Assembly: GCA_022749755.1 (NCBI GenBank)
Contig: CM040440.1
Span: 10,031,269 to 10,095,268 of the forward strand
Direction: 5' to 3'
Source: Azadirachta indica
Lineage: Eukaryota > Streptophyta > Magnoliopsida > Sapindales > Meliaceae
DNA length: 64,000 nucleotides
Shown here one piece after another: positions 23,533-34,173 of the stretch. The notes under the pieces are model-generated. The model made no database searches, had not been told where the DNA came from, and saw only the letters and a list, made by a program, of their open reading frames with translations. Every line of letters starts with the position of its first letter. Position 1 is the first letter of the stretch. Made by a program: the position numbers and the translations under genes.

Positions 23533-24180
23533 GTGGGAACCCTTACTATATATGAAGTTTATTACTTATTAATGTGGGGTTTACCGTATTAAAGTACGAA
23601 TAGAAATTCCCTTCTCATGAGTGTGGGGTTTATTACTAGTTAATGTGGAATTCGCCGTATTAAAGTGTGAGTAGAAATTCTCCCCTCGTAAGGATAGGTA
23701 ACACACAGTGGGAACCTTTACTATATGTGGAGTTTATTATTTATTAATGTGGGGCTCGCCGTATTAAAGTGCGGATAGAAATTCCCTCTCCATGAGTGTG
23801 GAGTTTATTACTAGTTAATGTGGGATTCACCGTATTAAAGTGCGGGTAAAAATTCTCTCCTCATGAGGACAGATATCACATGGTGGGAACCCTTACTATA
23901 TGTGGAGTTTATTACTTATTAATGTAGGGCTCACCGTATTAAAGTGCGGATAGAAATTTCCTCCTCACGAGAGTAGGGTTTATTACTAGTTAATATAGAG
24001 TTCGCCGTATTAAAGTGCAAGTAGAAATTCCTTCCTCATGAGGACAAGCACCGCTTGTATTGGGTATAAAAATTCGAGCAACGCTATATACAAGTGTGCG
24101 TAAAAATTTCTTCCCCGTAAGGATAGACAACACCTGTATTAGATAAAAATTTGAGCAATGCTATATGCAATAATCTCCAA
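23533..24180 (+). repeat. Dimeric tandem repeat, about 175-bp period
   Basis: Three copies begin with GTGGGAACC at 23533, 23708 and 23883, giving an exact period of 175. Each is a dimer of two related halves of roughly 85 bp, one with TTATTACTTATTAATGTGG and one with TTATTACTAGTTAATGTGG, both followed by CCGTATTAAAGTGCGG and TAGAAATTCC. A degenerate tail with AAAATT(C/T)GAGCAA-type units continues to about 24180. The array looks like a small satellite or retrotransposon-derived tandem repeat. Confidence 0.85.
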
Positions 24181-24599
24181 TATATAAAGTTAGTAGTTTG
24201 TATGTGAGTTATATGCTATGATCTCTAATATATAATGTTAGTAATTTATACATGTAATATATAATATTTTAAAATAAAATTAATCAAAACTTTTCATAAA
24301 TATTCGGTATGTAATATTAATAATTTATACATATAATATATAATATTTAAAAAAAAAATTTGCAATTGTTGAAAAACCCGTAGGGGGTACGGCTTGAACA
24401 CGTTCCCTCCAGCGACCACCCAGGCTACATAAACATGTTTTTTGGATAAACTCGATCGAATTTATCATTAGAAAGAAGATGACGACAATAAAAATAAAAA
24501 ACTGCTCCCAAAAGCTACCGTTAAACAAGGACACGTTTCACGTCAACTTTTGCTTTTGGCTGGCGTTCTTCTAGAAAAGTCTGTGAACGTGTGGGGCCG

Positions 24600-25258
24600 G
24601 TGAAACTGCAGTGGTTAATAAAACTGAAAAACCCTCAATTCCGACAAGCTTCTGAGTACACGGTCATAATTTTAAACTGAATCTTCGACAGCCAAAGGTA
24701 CGGTGTTACAGTTGCGTACGCTTTTTATGTCTGATTCTTGTTGCAGTCTGCTTTCCAAGGGTAGGAAAATTTTCTATAACTACAACGTCGCAGATTTAAT
24801 TTCCCATTCTTTTTCTCTGCAACCAAACAGAGTGAAAACCAGGTTTATTTTCTTATTACCTTGCTGCTATTATTGGGTTATGCTGCTTCTTTTTATAATT
24901 TTTATGGGTTTTGGGTATGGGAGACTAAAGCTTCTGATTCCATACATTTAGATTTAGGAATTATTGTTATTTTTTTGCCTTGTGTTGGATTGTTTCTTTT
25001 CTACTTTTGTTTTTCTAGGATCTCATTTGGCTTTGAGACTGGGATTTAGTAACTGACTGTTGATTTGTGAAAATCCCACTGCTTCTATCTCCTTTGGGTT
25101 TTATTTTCCTCCCTTCCCCCTTACTCTGCTACTTTTTTTTTTCTTTTGATTTATTGTTCTCTTTACTCTATCATTTCATTTCATCTTGATTTCATTACTT
25201 TTCTTCTTTTGCTGTCTTACATCTGGCGGTAATTCTCTTTTTCTGAACAATTTTCCAG
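24600..25258 (+). promoter_or_regulatory. Probable promoter and 5'UTR intron of the 25272 ORF
   Basis: GC content rises and the text becomes gene-like. CTTTCCAAGG|GTAGGAAAA near 24760 could be a splice donor, and the T-rich run ending TTTTCCAG at 25258 is a strong acceptor 13 bp before the ATG at 25272. A leader intron is inferred from these sites alone. The short ORFs here are probably fortuitous. Confidence 0.4.
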
Positions 25259-25271
25259 ATACTAAGGTTAT

Positions 25272-25547
25272 ATGGATATTGAAGCAGGTGGTAAAGAGTT
25301 GTCTCAAGAGATGATTCGTGAGTTACTCATTGCTATATCTAATTCTGAACCTGATAAGCTTCCAAGTTCAGATAATGCTGCTGAGAAAAGGCTTCCAAGT
25401 TTAGATAATGTTCCTGAAAGTTTTAACATCGTAAATGGGCCACTGACAAATGATTATGAGGCTGAAAAGTATAGGTCTGACTTGATCTCGATTTCCTACA
25501 CGGAATCACCTGATGTTTATGTGTCACCGGTTGATTTGAAATTATGA
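25272..25547 (+). CDS. Unrecognised 91-residue protein, possibly a truncated gene
   Basis: The product starts MDIEAGGKELSQEMIRELL and ends TESPDVYVSPVDLKL. It is acidic and hydrophilic and has no membrane segment or signal peptide. Two short related units, KLPSSDNAAE and RLPSLDNVPE, suggest a small internal duplication. A polypyrimidine tract and AG acceptor just upstream, together with normal eukaryotic codon usage, support a real coding exon. I do not recognise the family. It may be a small complete protein or the first coding exon of a gene whose remainder has been lost, since nothing recognisable follows on this strand before the P450 relic at 28750. Confidence 0.45.
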   Translation: MDIEAGGKELSQEMIRELLIAISNSEPDKLPSSDNAAEKRLPSLDNVPESFNIVNGPLTNDYEAEKYRSDLISISYTESPDVYVSPVDLKL

Positions 25548-25559
25548 GGGTCATTGTGA

Positions 25560-28500
25560 TGAAAACATGTACTATATACTTGAGGTTTGATGTGTGTTAG
25601 AACTTTCTTTTGTGCGAATACAGATGTGTTATTCGGTTCTCATTATTCTGTCTGTCTATAGCTTCTGTTGATGTCAATATAAATAGGAAAGCAAAAAAAT
25701 ATATTTCGGTTTGTTATCTGTGCAGATATAGTGTGAATAGAAAAGCAAAAAAATATTTCGGTTTGGTATATGTGCAGATACAGTGTGATAGAGAAAAAGA
25801 GTGAATTTGCTTGATTTCTTGTTGATTCTTCTTGCTTTTTGTGATTCAAGTTGAATGGATGTTCTGGATTTATGACTAGAACTGCGTGCTATACTCTGTA
25901 TTCGCCTAACTAAACTGTTCAAATTGCTTGCTGAAACAACTAGTGTTGGCTTTAAATACCAAACTGAGGTGTAACACTAGTTCTCACCATTTACATGTTT
26001 AAGCTTGAATTAGTCGAGGTGCTACTAAACCTTAGTAGTTAAGTTTGATGGGGGATAGTACATACCTGAGAAATGTTCTATCCATATGATTGTTAAACAT
26101 TCCAATGCTGAAATGCAACCAATTCTTCTTGCTTGTGCTATTGTTGAGCAGAGATTATGTAGGTACTGCATTTTTATGCTAGCAACTTACAGCTGAAATT
26201 CCAATCTATTTTCGTATTTTCTGGATACCAGCTTAGAAATGAACTTTTTGCTAGTAAAGAGAATGTAACTTCAACAATCTGGTACTGCCTTTTCTGTAGG
26301 GGAACTGTGGAATGGACCACTTGTCTATTATTGATTTAAGGCCGTTTCTAAGCTGCAGTTATGCGTTCTGCTTCAAGGTGATTTTAATCTTCATGCTTTA
26401 CTGAATTTATGCTTTCACAGTAGCTAATACAAGCTGCTTAGTATCACTAGCTTGCTTTACCCTGCATTTAGGTTTATGCATTGCTAACAATTTCAGTATA
26501 GAGCATGACAGTGTTTAAGACAAGTTGAGTCGAGAAGTTATTGAAGAATTCACATAGCTAGTTGTCATGGTTAAAACCGGCAACTCAACCAACTAGGAAT
26601 CTGATATCAGGTTAGAAACGGCCAAAACAACAAGAACATTAGAGAACTTGACGATGATTTTCATGAAGATTATGCATGTTGGAAAAGTGGGTTTTCTTCT
26701 TGGAAATGATCTTCCTAGTAGCAAACGAGAACTCTTATAGAAGAAAGGTAGTTAGTGTCTCCAGTGGTGGCTGTTGGCAAAAAATCATTAATGTTTAAAT
26801 CAGGTAAACAACGTAAAAGTCTAGGTAAAAATGAGCAAAGTTTTAGTTGGTATAGAAAAAAATGAGTCGTTGACTTCAATCATCTCATTATTTGTAGGTG
26901 GGAGGAGAAAGTATGTATTTTACCTACTATATCCATACATGCAATGAAGGTACTGTTTACCTAGTGGCAGAGTTGCGCCACGGCGTGGAGTGGACCTAGG
27001 CTCCCGGCCCAAGAAAAAAGTGTCTAAAAAAGAACTGTTTTACTGTTTGACTTTGTAGAATAGGTTTTCTGTGCTATGGCTCTTGCAGGTTCTAGTTACT
27101 CTTTGGTCTCCCATAATTAGGATGATAGCTCCATCCTGTGTTTACATATGCATACACATTCCACCTGACACTAATTTATCATGCAATCCTTCTTCATACA
27201 ATCTCTATATCATGTAAATTAACACTGCAAATGCTACACTGTCAAAAACTAGCATAAAGTATTAGGGCTTTTTATCATGCTTATTGTTTGTCGACTTAAC
27301 GAATTTAATGTGAGCGGTTTGGTTATTGAGGTCATCAAATTGTTGTGGAAAAGCAACCAAGGTGGCATAGGATTTGCATCTGTTGGAGAATACCTAGCAT
27401 TTACCGAGAATGTCTAAATTGAGAGTGTCTTGATACTGAAATCAGTTTTTCATATTGTGATGACACAATATGCAGAAGACTCTATGTTCTTGAATTAATT
27501 GGCCAAATTCTGAGTATGCATTTTCAAAGCATGATTTAGCTCAAAACTTGAAGAATCATGGTACTGACTCGGCATGGTGCAGAGTTGGCAATCTAATCTT
27601 CTTCTTTGGCAGCATGAATAGTCATCAAATATTGATGAGGCTTGCTTTATGACTATTCTAACTCCCATGGTTAAATTTTTGCACCACAATAATATTTAGT
27701 TAGATAATAAAAATTTTATGATCAGTTTCAAACATTTACTAGAGATCTAAAAGTTTAGTTAAATTTGCAGTATATTCTATTGAGAAAAGAAAAAATTAAC
27801 ATGACTCTTAAACTTTTTATTTTTATCCCTTCCAAAACTATTTCCTAAAGTTTCTTGAGCAAAGAACTGAATAATATATGAAGAATCAAACAAAGATTTG
27901 AGAACTTAATTTTACTCTTGTGATCAATTACACTATTAATGATTTCAAGCATTACTGTTCCATCATTTTGGAGTGTTTGTTTAAGTCTGTAATATATAAA
28001 ACTAGTGAAACAAAGAATACAATTTAATTATAAACTTAATTAACTGGAGTCAACTAGTCTTATATCCCACATTGACCATCATGTATGTCACACTCCATAT
28101 TATTAGAGAGAAAATGAGTGGGCTAAGTTATAATCTCTGGGTTCTTCTAACTGAATAGATGTATTGCGTTGCAAAGCTTGAAAATGAACCCATAACAGGA
28201 TGTGTGCCCAAAGCAACTACTTGGTTTATTGGTTTCAGAGCAAGCTTGTTACCTGATGTGTAAATAATTAAATGTAACAAAGCAAGGTTCTCGACCTGAG
28301 CTATTACAATATATTGTTCTCCAATTATCCATGTATATTGTTAGTGCAATTGGTCATTGGGGATATCTACATTTGATCATCATATTGCTCTTCAAAATCT
28401 GATAATTTGATGTATGCATTGACTAAATTTCCAGAAAATGGCTTGATATCCATTATCCATATAGCATTTCCAAATACGTGTTTGTTCTGAGTGAGCTCAC

Positions 28501-28745
28501 TTTGTCAGATTCCTGCAAATAATGCTTATTGCAAAATCGTCTGTGCAACAGAGTGCAGTGGGATCAGCCTCTGATACATTTTGTTACATAGAATAGTGTA
28601 TAGATTGGACTTCAGAGAACTTTTCTATTTATCAAATAAACTTTGTGTTCTTGAGCAGTACATTTTCTTTTCTACCACCGCTGGAATCATGTTTAGGGTT
28701 GTTTATCTGTACTTCTATGTCGTATTTTACTTGTTGGAAATTCAG
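25560..28745. other. Intergenic region without a supported gene
   Basis: The composition is less AT-extreme than the rest of the spacer, but no conserved coding block can be read. A short duplicated segment at 25680-25790 repeats GCAAAAAAATAT(ATT)TCGGTTTG with TGTGCAGATA. The first exon of the downstream P450 pseudogene was looked for here and not found. Confidence 0.5.
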
Positions 28746-28749
28746 ATTT

Positions 28750-29836
28750 GGCATTTCAGGACCTTCATGTTTTTGATGCCTGAGTGTCATTCTAACAATG
28801 CCTGAAACATGCAGACGAGTTTTGATGGATGACATCTAATTTCAACCTCACCGGTCTCATGCCAGTATCCATTGATTATTTGGGAGGAGATCATTTACGA
28901 TTCTTCCTAATGAAGAGCACAAGTGCCTGCACAGGCTAACCACAGCACTGAGTAGTGGTCAAAAGGCAGTGATTATTATGTACCATGACTACATCAAAGA
29001 TGAATAGATGAATGGGCTAGAAATGGAGCAGTCAGTTCAGTACTTTAACTGAGATAAGGAAGATCTTTGAGTGCTGAGAGTGGTCTGAAGCTGGAGATAA
29101 TGGAGAAGCTGTATACTGATCTGAAAATCGCCGACTAAGAGCTATGGCCATTACTCTTCCCAGATTTGCTTATCATAAAGCACTTAAGGTTGGATTTCCA
29201 TTACCTTTTCCCAAGTTCACCATCTCAATATCTTGAGGATAATTATGAGCATTTAGATTTGCCTGTGATTGGTTACTTATAGCTTTATATGTGGTTGTTG
29301 GTTTTCGGCATAAATTAATCTTTCCTTTCAAATAAATGGGACTTGATCAATGCATCAGGCTTGAAAGAGGTGGAAAAAGATTCTTCAAGTTGTTGTAGAT
29401 GACAGGAGGGCCAGAAAGAAAAGTAGGGCATCTGAGACCAATAAAGATATAATGGACTTATTATTGGAAGTCGAAGAAGAGAATGGTGGAATGTCCAGTG
29501 ATGAAGAGATGATAGAGATTCTCCATTTGTACTTAAATTTCGCCTATGAATCCTCAGCCCATGCCACAATGTGGGCGACCCTTTTTCCTCATGAACATCC
29601 TAAATATTTCATAAAGCCAAGGCTTTTGAAAAATTATGGTAGATTAATACCTTTACACTATGAGTCAATCTCCCGTTTATTTTGGTATGCGAAGTTCTTC
29701 ATCTAAAGGGTTATGTATAACTAATGTACTGTTGCATTTCAGGCAGAGCAAGAAGATATAATTAGAAAGTAAACTTCTTACCGAAGTAGTATTGAGCTAC
29801 AGAGAAATTAAACAAATGGAATATCTTTCACCACGG
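28750..29836 (+). pseudogene. CYP88-family (kaurenoic acid oxidase-like) P450 pseudogene
   Basis: The exons correspond to the middle of the intact CYP88A gene at 46257-49197. Exon 2 remnant: [11 protein letters not shown] near 28806, PNEEHKCLHRLTTALSSG near 28907, MEKLYTDL near 29100 and RAMAITLPRFAYHKALK ending at 29187. After an intron in the same position, the exon from 29359 gives KRWKKILQVVVDDRRA, DIMDLLLEVEEENG and ESSAHATMW, the I-helix region. A last exon from 29743 gives AEQEDIIRK and EIKQMEYLS. Stops and frameshifts occur throughout, and the donor after 29621 is GC. The N-terminal exon and the K-helix and heme exons are absent. The sequence breaks off at 29836 where transposon debris starts. 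Confidence 0.85.
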
Positions 29837-30069
29837 TATGTAAGATTTAAAATTAACATATGAGCCAATTTCTTGCTTGTATTCAGTACATATGCCCGGA
29901 CAGCCAATTTCCCTGTTTTCTGCTTGGTTACAAGTTTGTCCGCTGTTTTACTCAATTGAAATTGTATATAATTTAATGGAAATCTCACATATTGTTCATG
30001 CTTATGACTTGAAATAACTAAGGAAAAATGAAGTGATTTATTTTTCAATATACTTCCATTCGGAAACAC

Positions 30070-30365
30070 CATAACTTCTTGTGTTCCACCGACTAGCTTG
30101 TAAATATACTTTTGGTATTTACAGAGAAATGAGGGGAGAGGGGCTTGCTATTTATAGACAAGCCCTCTCCAAAGTCGTCGAGATTGGTTGGTTCCGACAA
30201 CCTCTAATTTTCTAATTTTCTAATTTTCTTCAATTGCAACGATTGCAGCCTATTTCTTTTCATTTTTCTTCATTTGTTGCGTTAGAATATTATTGCACCA
30301 AACTTCTCTTTTCTATTTATATTTTTCTTTTACATGAGACCCAGTCCTAAATGTGGTACATTTAG
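30070..30365 (-). repeat. Truncated antisense LTR copy
   Basis: GAGGGGCTTGCTATTTATAG at about 30138 (TATA box on the minus strand) and TTTTCTTTTACATGAG near 30330 match the same words at 31638 and 31808 with similar spacing. This is a second, shorter copy of the LTR at 30564-31850. Confidence 0.6.
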
Positions 30366-30548
30366 ACGGGAATGCTTTTAATCCTCTTTTATGTAGTTTT
30401 TTCCCCTGATCATCATGCTCTATCTTTCACCACGAAACGGTTAACCTTTATTTATTCTGAATAGAATCTTTACATATATGTGAACAGTACAATTCATACT
30501 TATAAACAAAACCCTTATTTTTATATTAATAGTATCTTGCATTAACCA

Positions 30549-30561
30549 GGCATTGATACCA
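30549..30561 (-). other. Retrotransposon primer-binding site (tRNA-iMet type)
   Basis: On the minus strand it reads TGGTATCAATGCC, close to the usual TGGTATCAGAGCC complementary to the initiator tRNA-Met 3' end. It begins two bases after an LTR end CCCAACA. This fixes the element's direction as minus. Confidence 0.55.
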
Positions 30562-30563
30562 CT

Positions 30564-31850
30564 TGTTGGGCTCCGAAAACGACACGATGGTAGAGGAAGC
30601 AACCTTTTAGAGCTCAGGTTAACACGTGGGATGAATAATATAAGGGAATAGTATTATGCAGGGGTGTATTTTCACATACTTTCCCTGAAGTTTGTAAAAA
30701 TCACATTTAGATAGAAAGTTTTTGGAAATTTACAAGTTGTTCATCTACTTTACTACAGTAACCCCATCTCTTTGAACGTCAATTAACGGTTAATATTTGA
30801 ATATTTTGGTAAAAATAAACTAAGAATATTACATTTTGCACATTTTTTTGCTAGTTTGGAAGTTTTATGCTGTTATTGATCCAAAATGTAAGTTTGCAGT
30901 ATTTTACGTGAAAAACTCTTGAATGTTATTGAAAATCGAATTCTCAAAATCATGGTATATGAAAATATCGCTATCATATAAGGAAAGAAATATAGAACAC
31001 TAATATTTTACGTGAAAAACTCTTGAATGTGAAGGAGAAAACTATGATAATTCTTCACTATTTGAAATAATGGTACGATATAATCTTTCAGGTTTTTACA
31101 CAGACCTGAAGTATACATACAAGACAATACAAACAATCAATAATCTCACCACTCTATGAGTGATAGAATACAATTGCCAACTCACCAATAAAATACAATT
31201 GCCAATTTACAATGTAACCGTTAACTCTCTTTAGCGTGAAAAACTATCACACTCCCTTTGGTGTGGAACACTCCCACGCCCCTAGTGTGGAACAACTTGT
31301 ATGTATAAATAGAAATTCACAACAATTTATGTGAAAAACCTCAAATCAGAAAAAAAATCTCGATCTCTTAGAGAAAAAAATTTACTATACAATAAATTTG
31401 TATAATTACACAGTTTTTCATTCAAAACTCAAAATTTCAAATACACTTCTTTGTTAGACTATCCGAAGAAATACTTTCATACAACTATTTTTACTATAAC
31501 TATTCTACCCAAAGAATAAAAGAGAATTTAAAACATATGTTTAAAGCATTTTCTTTGAGGTTCCTTTGAATATGATATCATTTGCTTACACTTAGCAAGC
31601 TTCAACAAGTTTGCTTGCTTGCTTAAGATGAGGAGAAGAGGGGCTTGCTATTTATAGGCAAGTCCTCTCCAATTTTTCCTTGGGTTAGGTGACATCTTAT
31701 CATAAAATGTAGGTATTGTTAGATGTATTTTTTTCTTTTGCTGCGGACGCACCAAACACCTCTTGCTTAAAATTTTACTTTGCAACTATACAGTTTTTAT
31801 AATTTTTTCTTTTATATGAGTCCTACCACTAAATGAGGTGGATGTCCACA
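30564..31850 (-). repeat. Antisense LTR of a Ty1-copia-like element
   Basis: On the minus strand the block runs from TGTGGACATCC at 31850 to CCCAACA at 30564, 1287 bp, with TG and CA ends. A purine-rich AGGTGGTGAT precedes the start and a primer-binding site follows the end. A TATA box (CCTATAAATAGC) lies about 200 bp in. With only about 200 bp between this LTR and the truncated copy at 30070-30365, the body of the element is deleted. Confidence 0.5.
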
Positions 31851-32640
31851 ATCACCACCTTGGCGACTTTAGGAGATATTGAGTCAAGCTCTACCACTCC
31901 AAAGATTTTCACATAATTCTTAACTTGAAAAATTATAATGCTCCACCATAAAGAGTATACGCACTTAGAATCAATCAATTCCAAGTATTTCATTTTTGTT
32001 ATATGTCAATTAAATTATGATGCAACTTCCATGTTGATTTCTTTGGAAGTTCATCAGTCATTAACATTAATTTCACCGCCCACTTTGTATCAATGCCAAC
32101 CAATACCCGTGCGCAAACTTATAGACTCGCTAACATTAGCATATCCTTTATCATGGCATCTTGAAAATTAGCGACATACTATAAGAATATCCATGTCCTT
32201 TTTAAATGACAACTTCTTATATAGAGACAACATTAGCTGAGTTGTTAGTATCTTCATGTACTGACTTGGAGCTGTAAGTCGAACTTGCTCTACCATTTTG
32301 ACAATTTTTCTTTTAAGGTGCCAAAATTGTCCATATCTCTTACAAATTGGTTTCTTCTCCACGAGTTCTTTTTCTAACTTTCAGCTCCCTTATGTAACTT
32401 AGATTGAATTACCACATCCTTGACTTTTACTTGCCACAAGTCAAAATTGATTCTCTACATTTTTCCATCTCAAGCCGAATGTAATTTGAGGATTTGACTC
32501 TTTACGTTTCTATTACAAGAACCACAAGCTCTGGTATCAATTTGTTGAAAATAAGAATTTTGTAAGGATTCAAAACACTCTATTTATTTATCAAACAAAT
32601 ATTGTAGAAATAGACAATACTCTTAGGTATTTGAATAAAG
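31851..32640 (-). other. Retrotransposon-derived sequence, antisense
   Basis: No coherent coding region is seen. At 32527-32539 GCTCTGGTATCA, followed by TTTGTTG, resembles an inverted primer-binding site and LTR end with two mismatches, so another antisense LTR may begin at about 32543 and be cut by the viral fragment after 32640. Confidence 0.35.
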
Positions 32641-32649
32641 ACTCAAGCT

Positions 32650-33722
32650 TATATAACTCTTCACGATATTCCAAAGAACGATGGATATAAGGTATTCTTT
32701 GACTAATCTTCTTTGTGCAACATATGTAGATGATGTTTTATTTTTCTTTTATAGTAACACTACAGAAGATCATATATATCATCTTAAAATGGTGGTAGAA
32801 AAATTTATTGATTCAAGAATGATTCTATCTCAAAGATAGATGTAATTACTTAAATTTAAGGTTAAATTCTTAGATGTTGAGATAAGTGAAAGAGAAATTC
32901 AACTCCAAGACTATACCTTGAAGAAATTGCTAGAATTTCTTAATGTTCTTTGGGATAAAAAAACAATTGCAGCAATTTCTTGATGCTGTTCATTACATGT
33001 GCAAGTATATTCCTAATCTGACAAAAGTAATTAATGGTTTCTTAAAAAAGATTAATGAGAAAGTTTCATGAGAATAGACCTTTGAAGACACTACGTTTAT
33101 TATAAAAATAAAGAATGTTGTTAAAAACTTGAAACCACCTCTAATACCTAAGGACAAGAAATCCTTAATTGTCGAAAGTGAAGCTTCTTATCTATATTTA
33201 GGAGGAGTATTTAAGGTAAAAGGATTAGATGGTATGAAGCGAATTGCAAGATATGTATTAGATAGATTTTTTGTGGTGGAAATCGCTATTCATAAAATGG
33301 AACTGTTGACTGCCAAAAATTCTATCGATAGATTTTAACTTTTTGTTATAAGTCAACATATTATTTTTAGAACAAATTTAAAATATTTAAAAAAAATTAA
33401 TTTTGAATTTAAAGGAGGACAAGAGTAGATTAATTAGATGACAAGTTTGGTTTTTTAAGTATAGAATCAAGTTTGAATATATATTTGGTAAATTTAATCT
33501 TTTTATTAATTTTCTTTCTAGGCCTAATGAGGAAACAGTTTTTATAAGCCGAAATGGACAAGAAGAATGGAAGTCGATTCTCATATTCAAAAGTTATAAG
33601 TCGAGACATACGACGAGAGATTGTCTTTTGAAAGTTCAAGTAGCTGTGAAAGCTCAAGAAGTGGATAGAGGAAGCCAAGAGTTCGAAGCGTCCCTTAAGG
33701 CAGGCCCAGAGAAAAGAGGCTA
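32650..33722 (+). pseudogene. Endogenous pararetrovirus (Caulimoviridae) RT/RNase H fragment
   Basis: Reading across frames, YVDDVLFF is the reverse-transcriptase catalytic YxDD box. It is followed by the connection KFLDVEIS...IQLQDYTLKKLLEF and a DKKT region typical of caulimovirus polymerases, not Ty3/gypsy. The RNase H part includes VESEASYLYLGGV, where the first catalytic Asp appears as Glu in the Ala-Ser context, and LLTAKNSIDRF. A basic C-terminal tail ends at the stop at 33720-33722. At least six stops and frameshifts disrupt it, and there is no coat, movement or protease domain nearby. It is an old integrated viral fossil, not an active gene. Confidence 0.75.
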
Positions 33723-34173
33723 AGGAAAAGGTGAGCATCATTATGCTCATGATCATTCAATGCTTAATGTTATTGCTTTTTAAATTATCGTTAATGAACA
33801 AATTCTCGGGTATATTATTCTAAGGTACGAAAATGAATTCCAACAATCAACAATGAATTCCATTTATTTTTACTAACCCTGGAACAAAGAAGCCGCGGTT
33901 TGGTTTATAGTATGTGCAAAAGGAGAGGACAAGCAACCAACTTTGAAAGGTCCATCATGCACGTTTCCCAACTATATTTACAATATTATTTACCATATAT
34001 TATTTTGTATTTGTGTGGATAAGCAAGATAGGAATATAAAATAATAATAATAAAAAGAAAAATACAATCCATAGCTGATATGAAACTCCTGCTTTCAGTT
34101 TATAAAATAATTGGCTTAGAGCAAAGCAATTAGATCTTAACCTGCCAATTTCACCAACGAGATCAACTCAAAA
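33723..34173 (+). promoter_or_regulatory. Upstream region of the BAHD pseudogene
   Basis: A TATA-like TTTATAAAATAATTGG at about 34098 lies some 75 bp before the ATG at 34174, consistent with a former promoter. The rest is AT-rich spacer. Confidence 0.35.
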
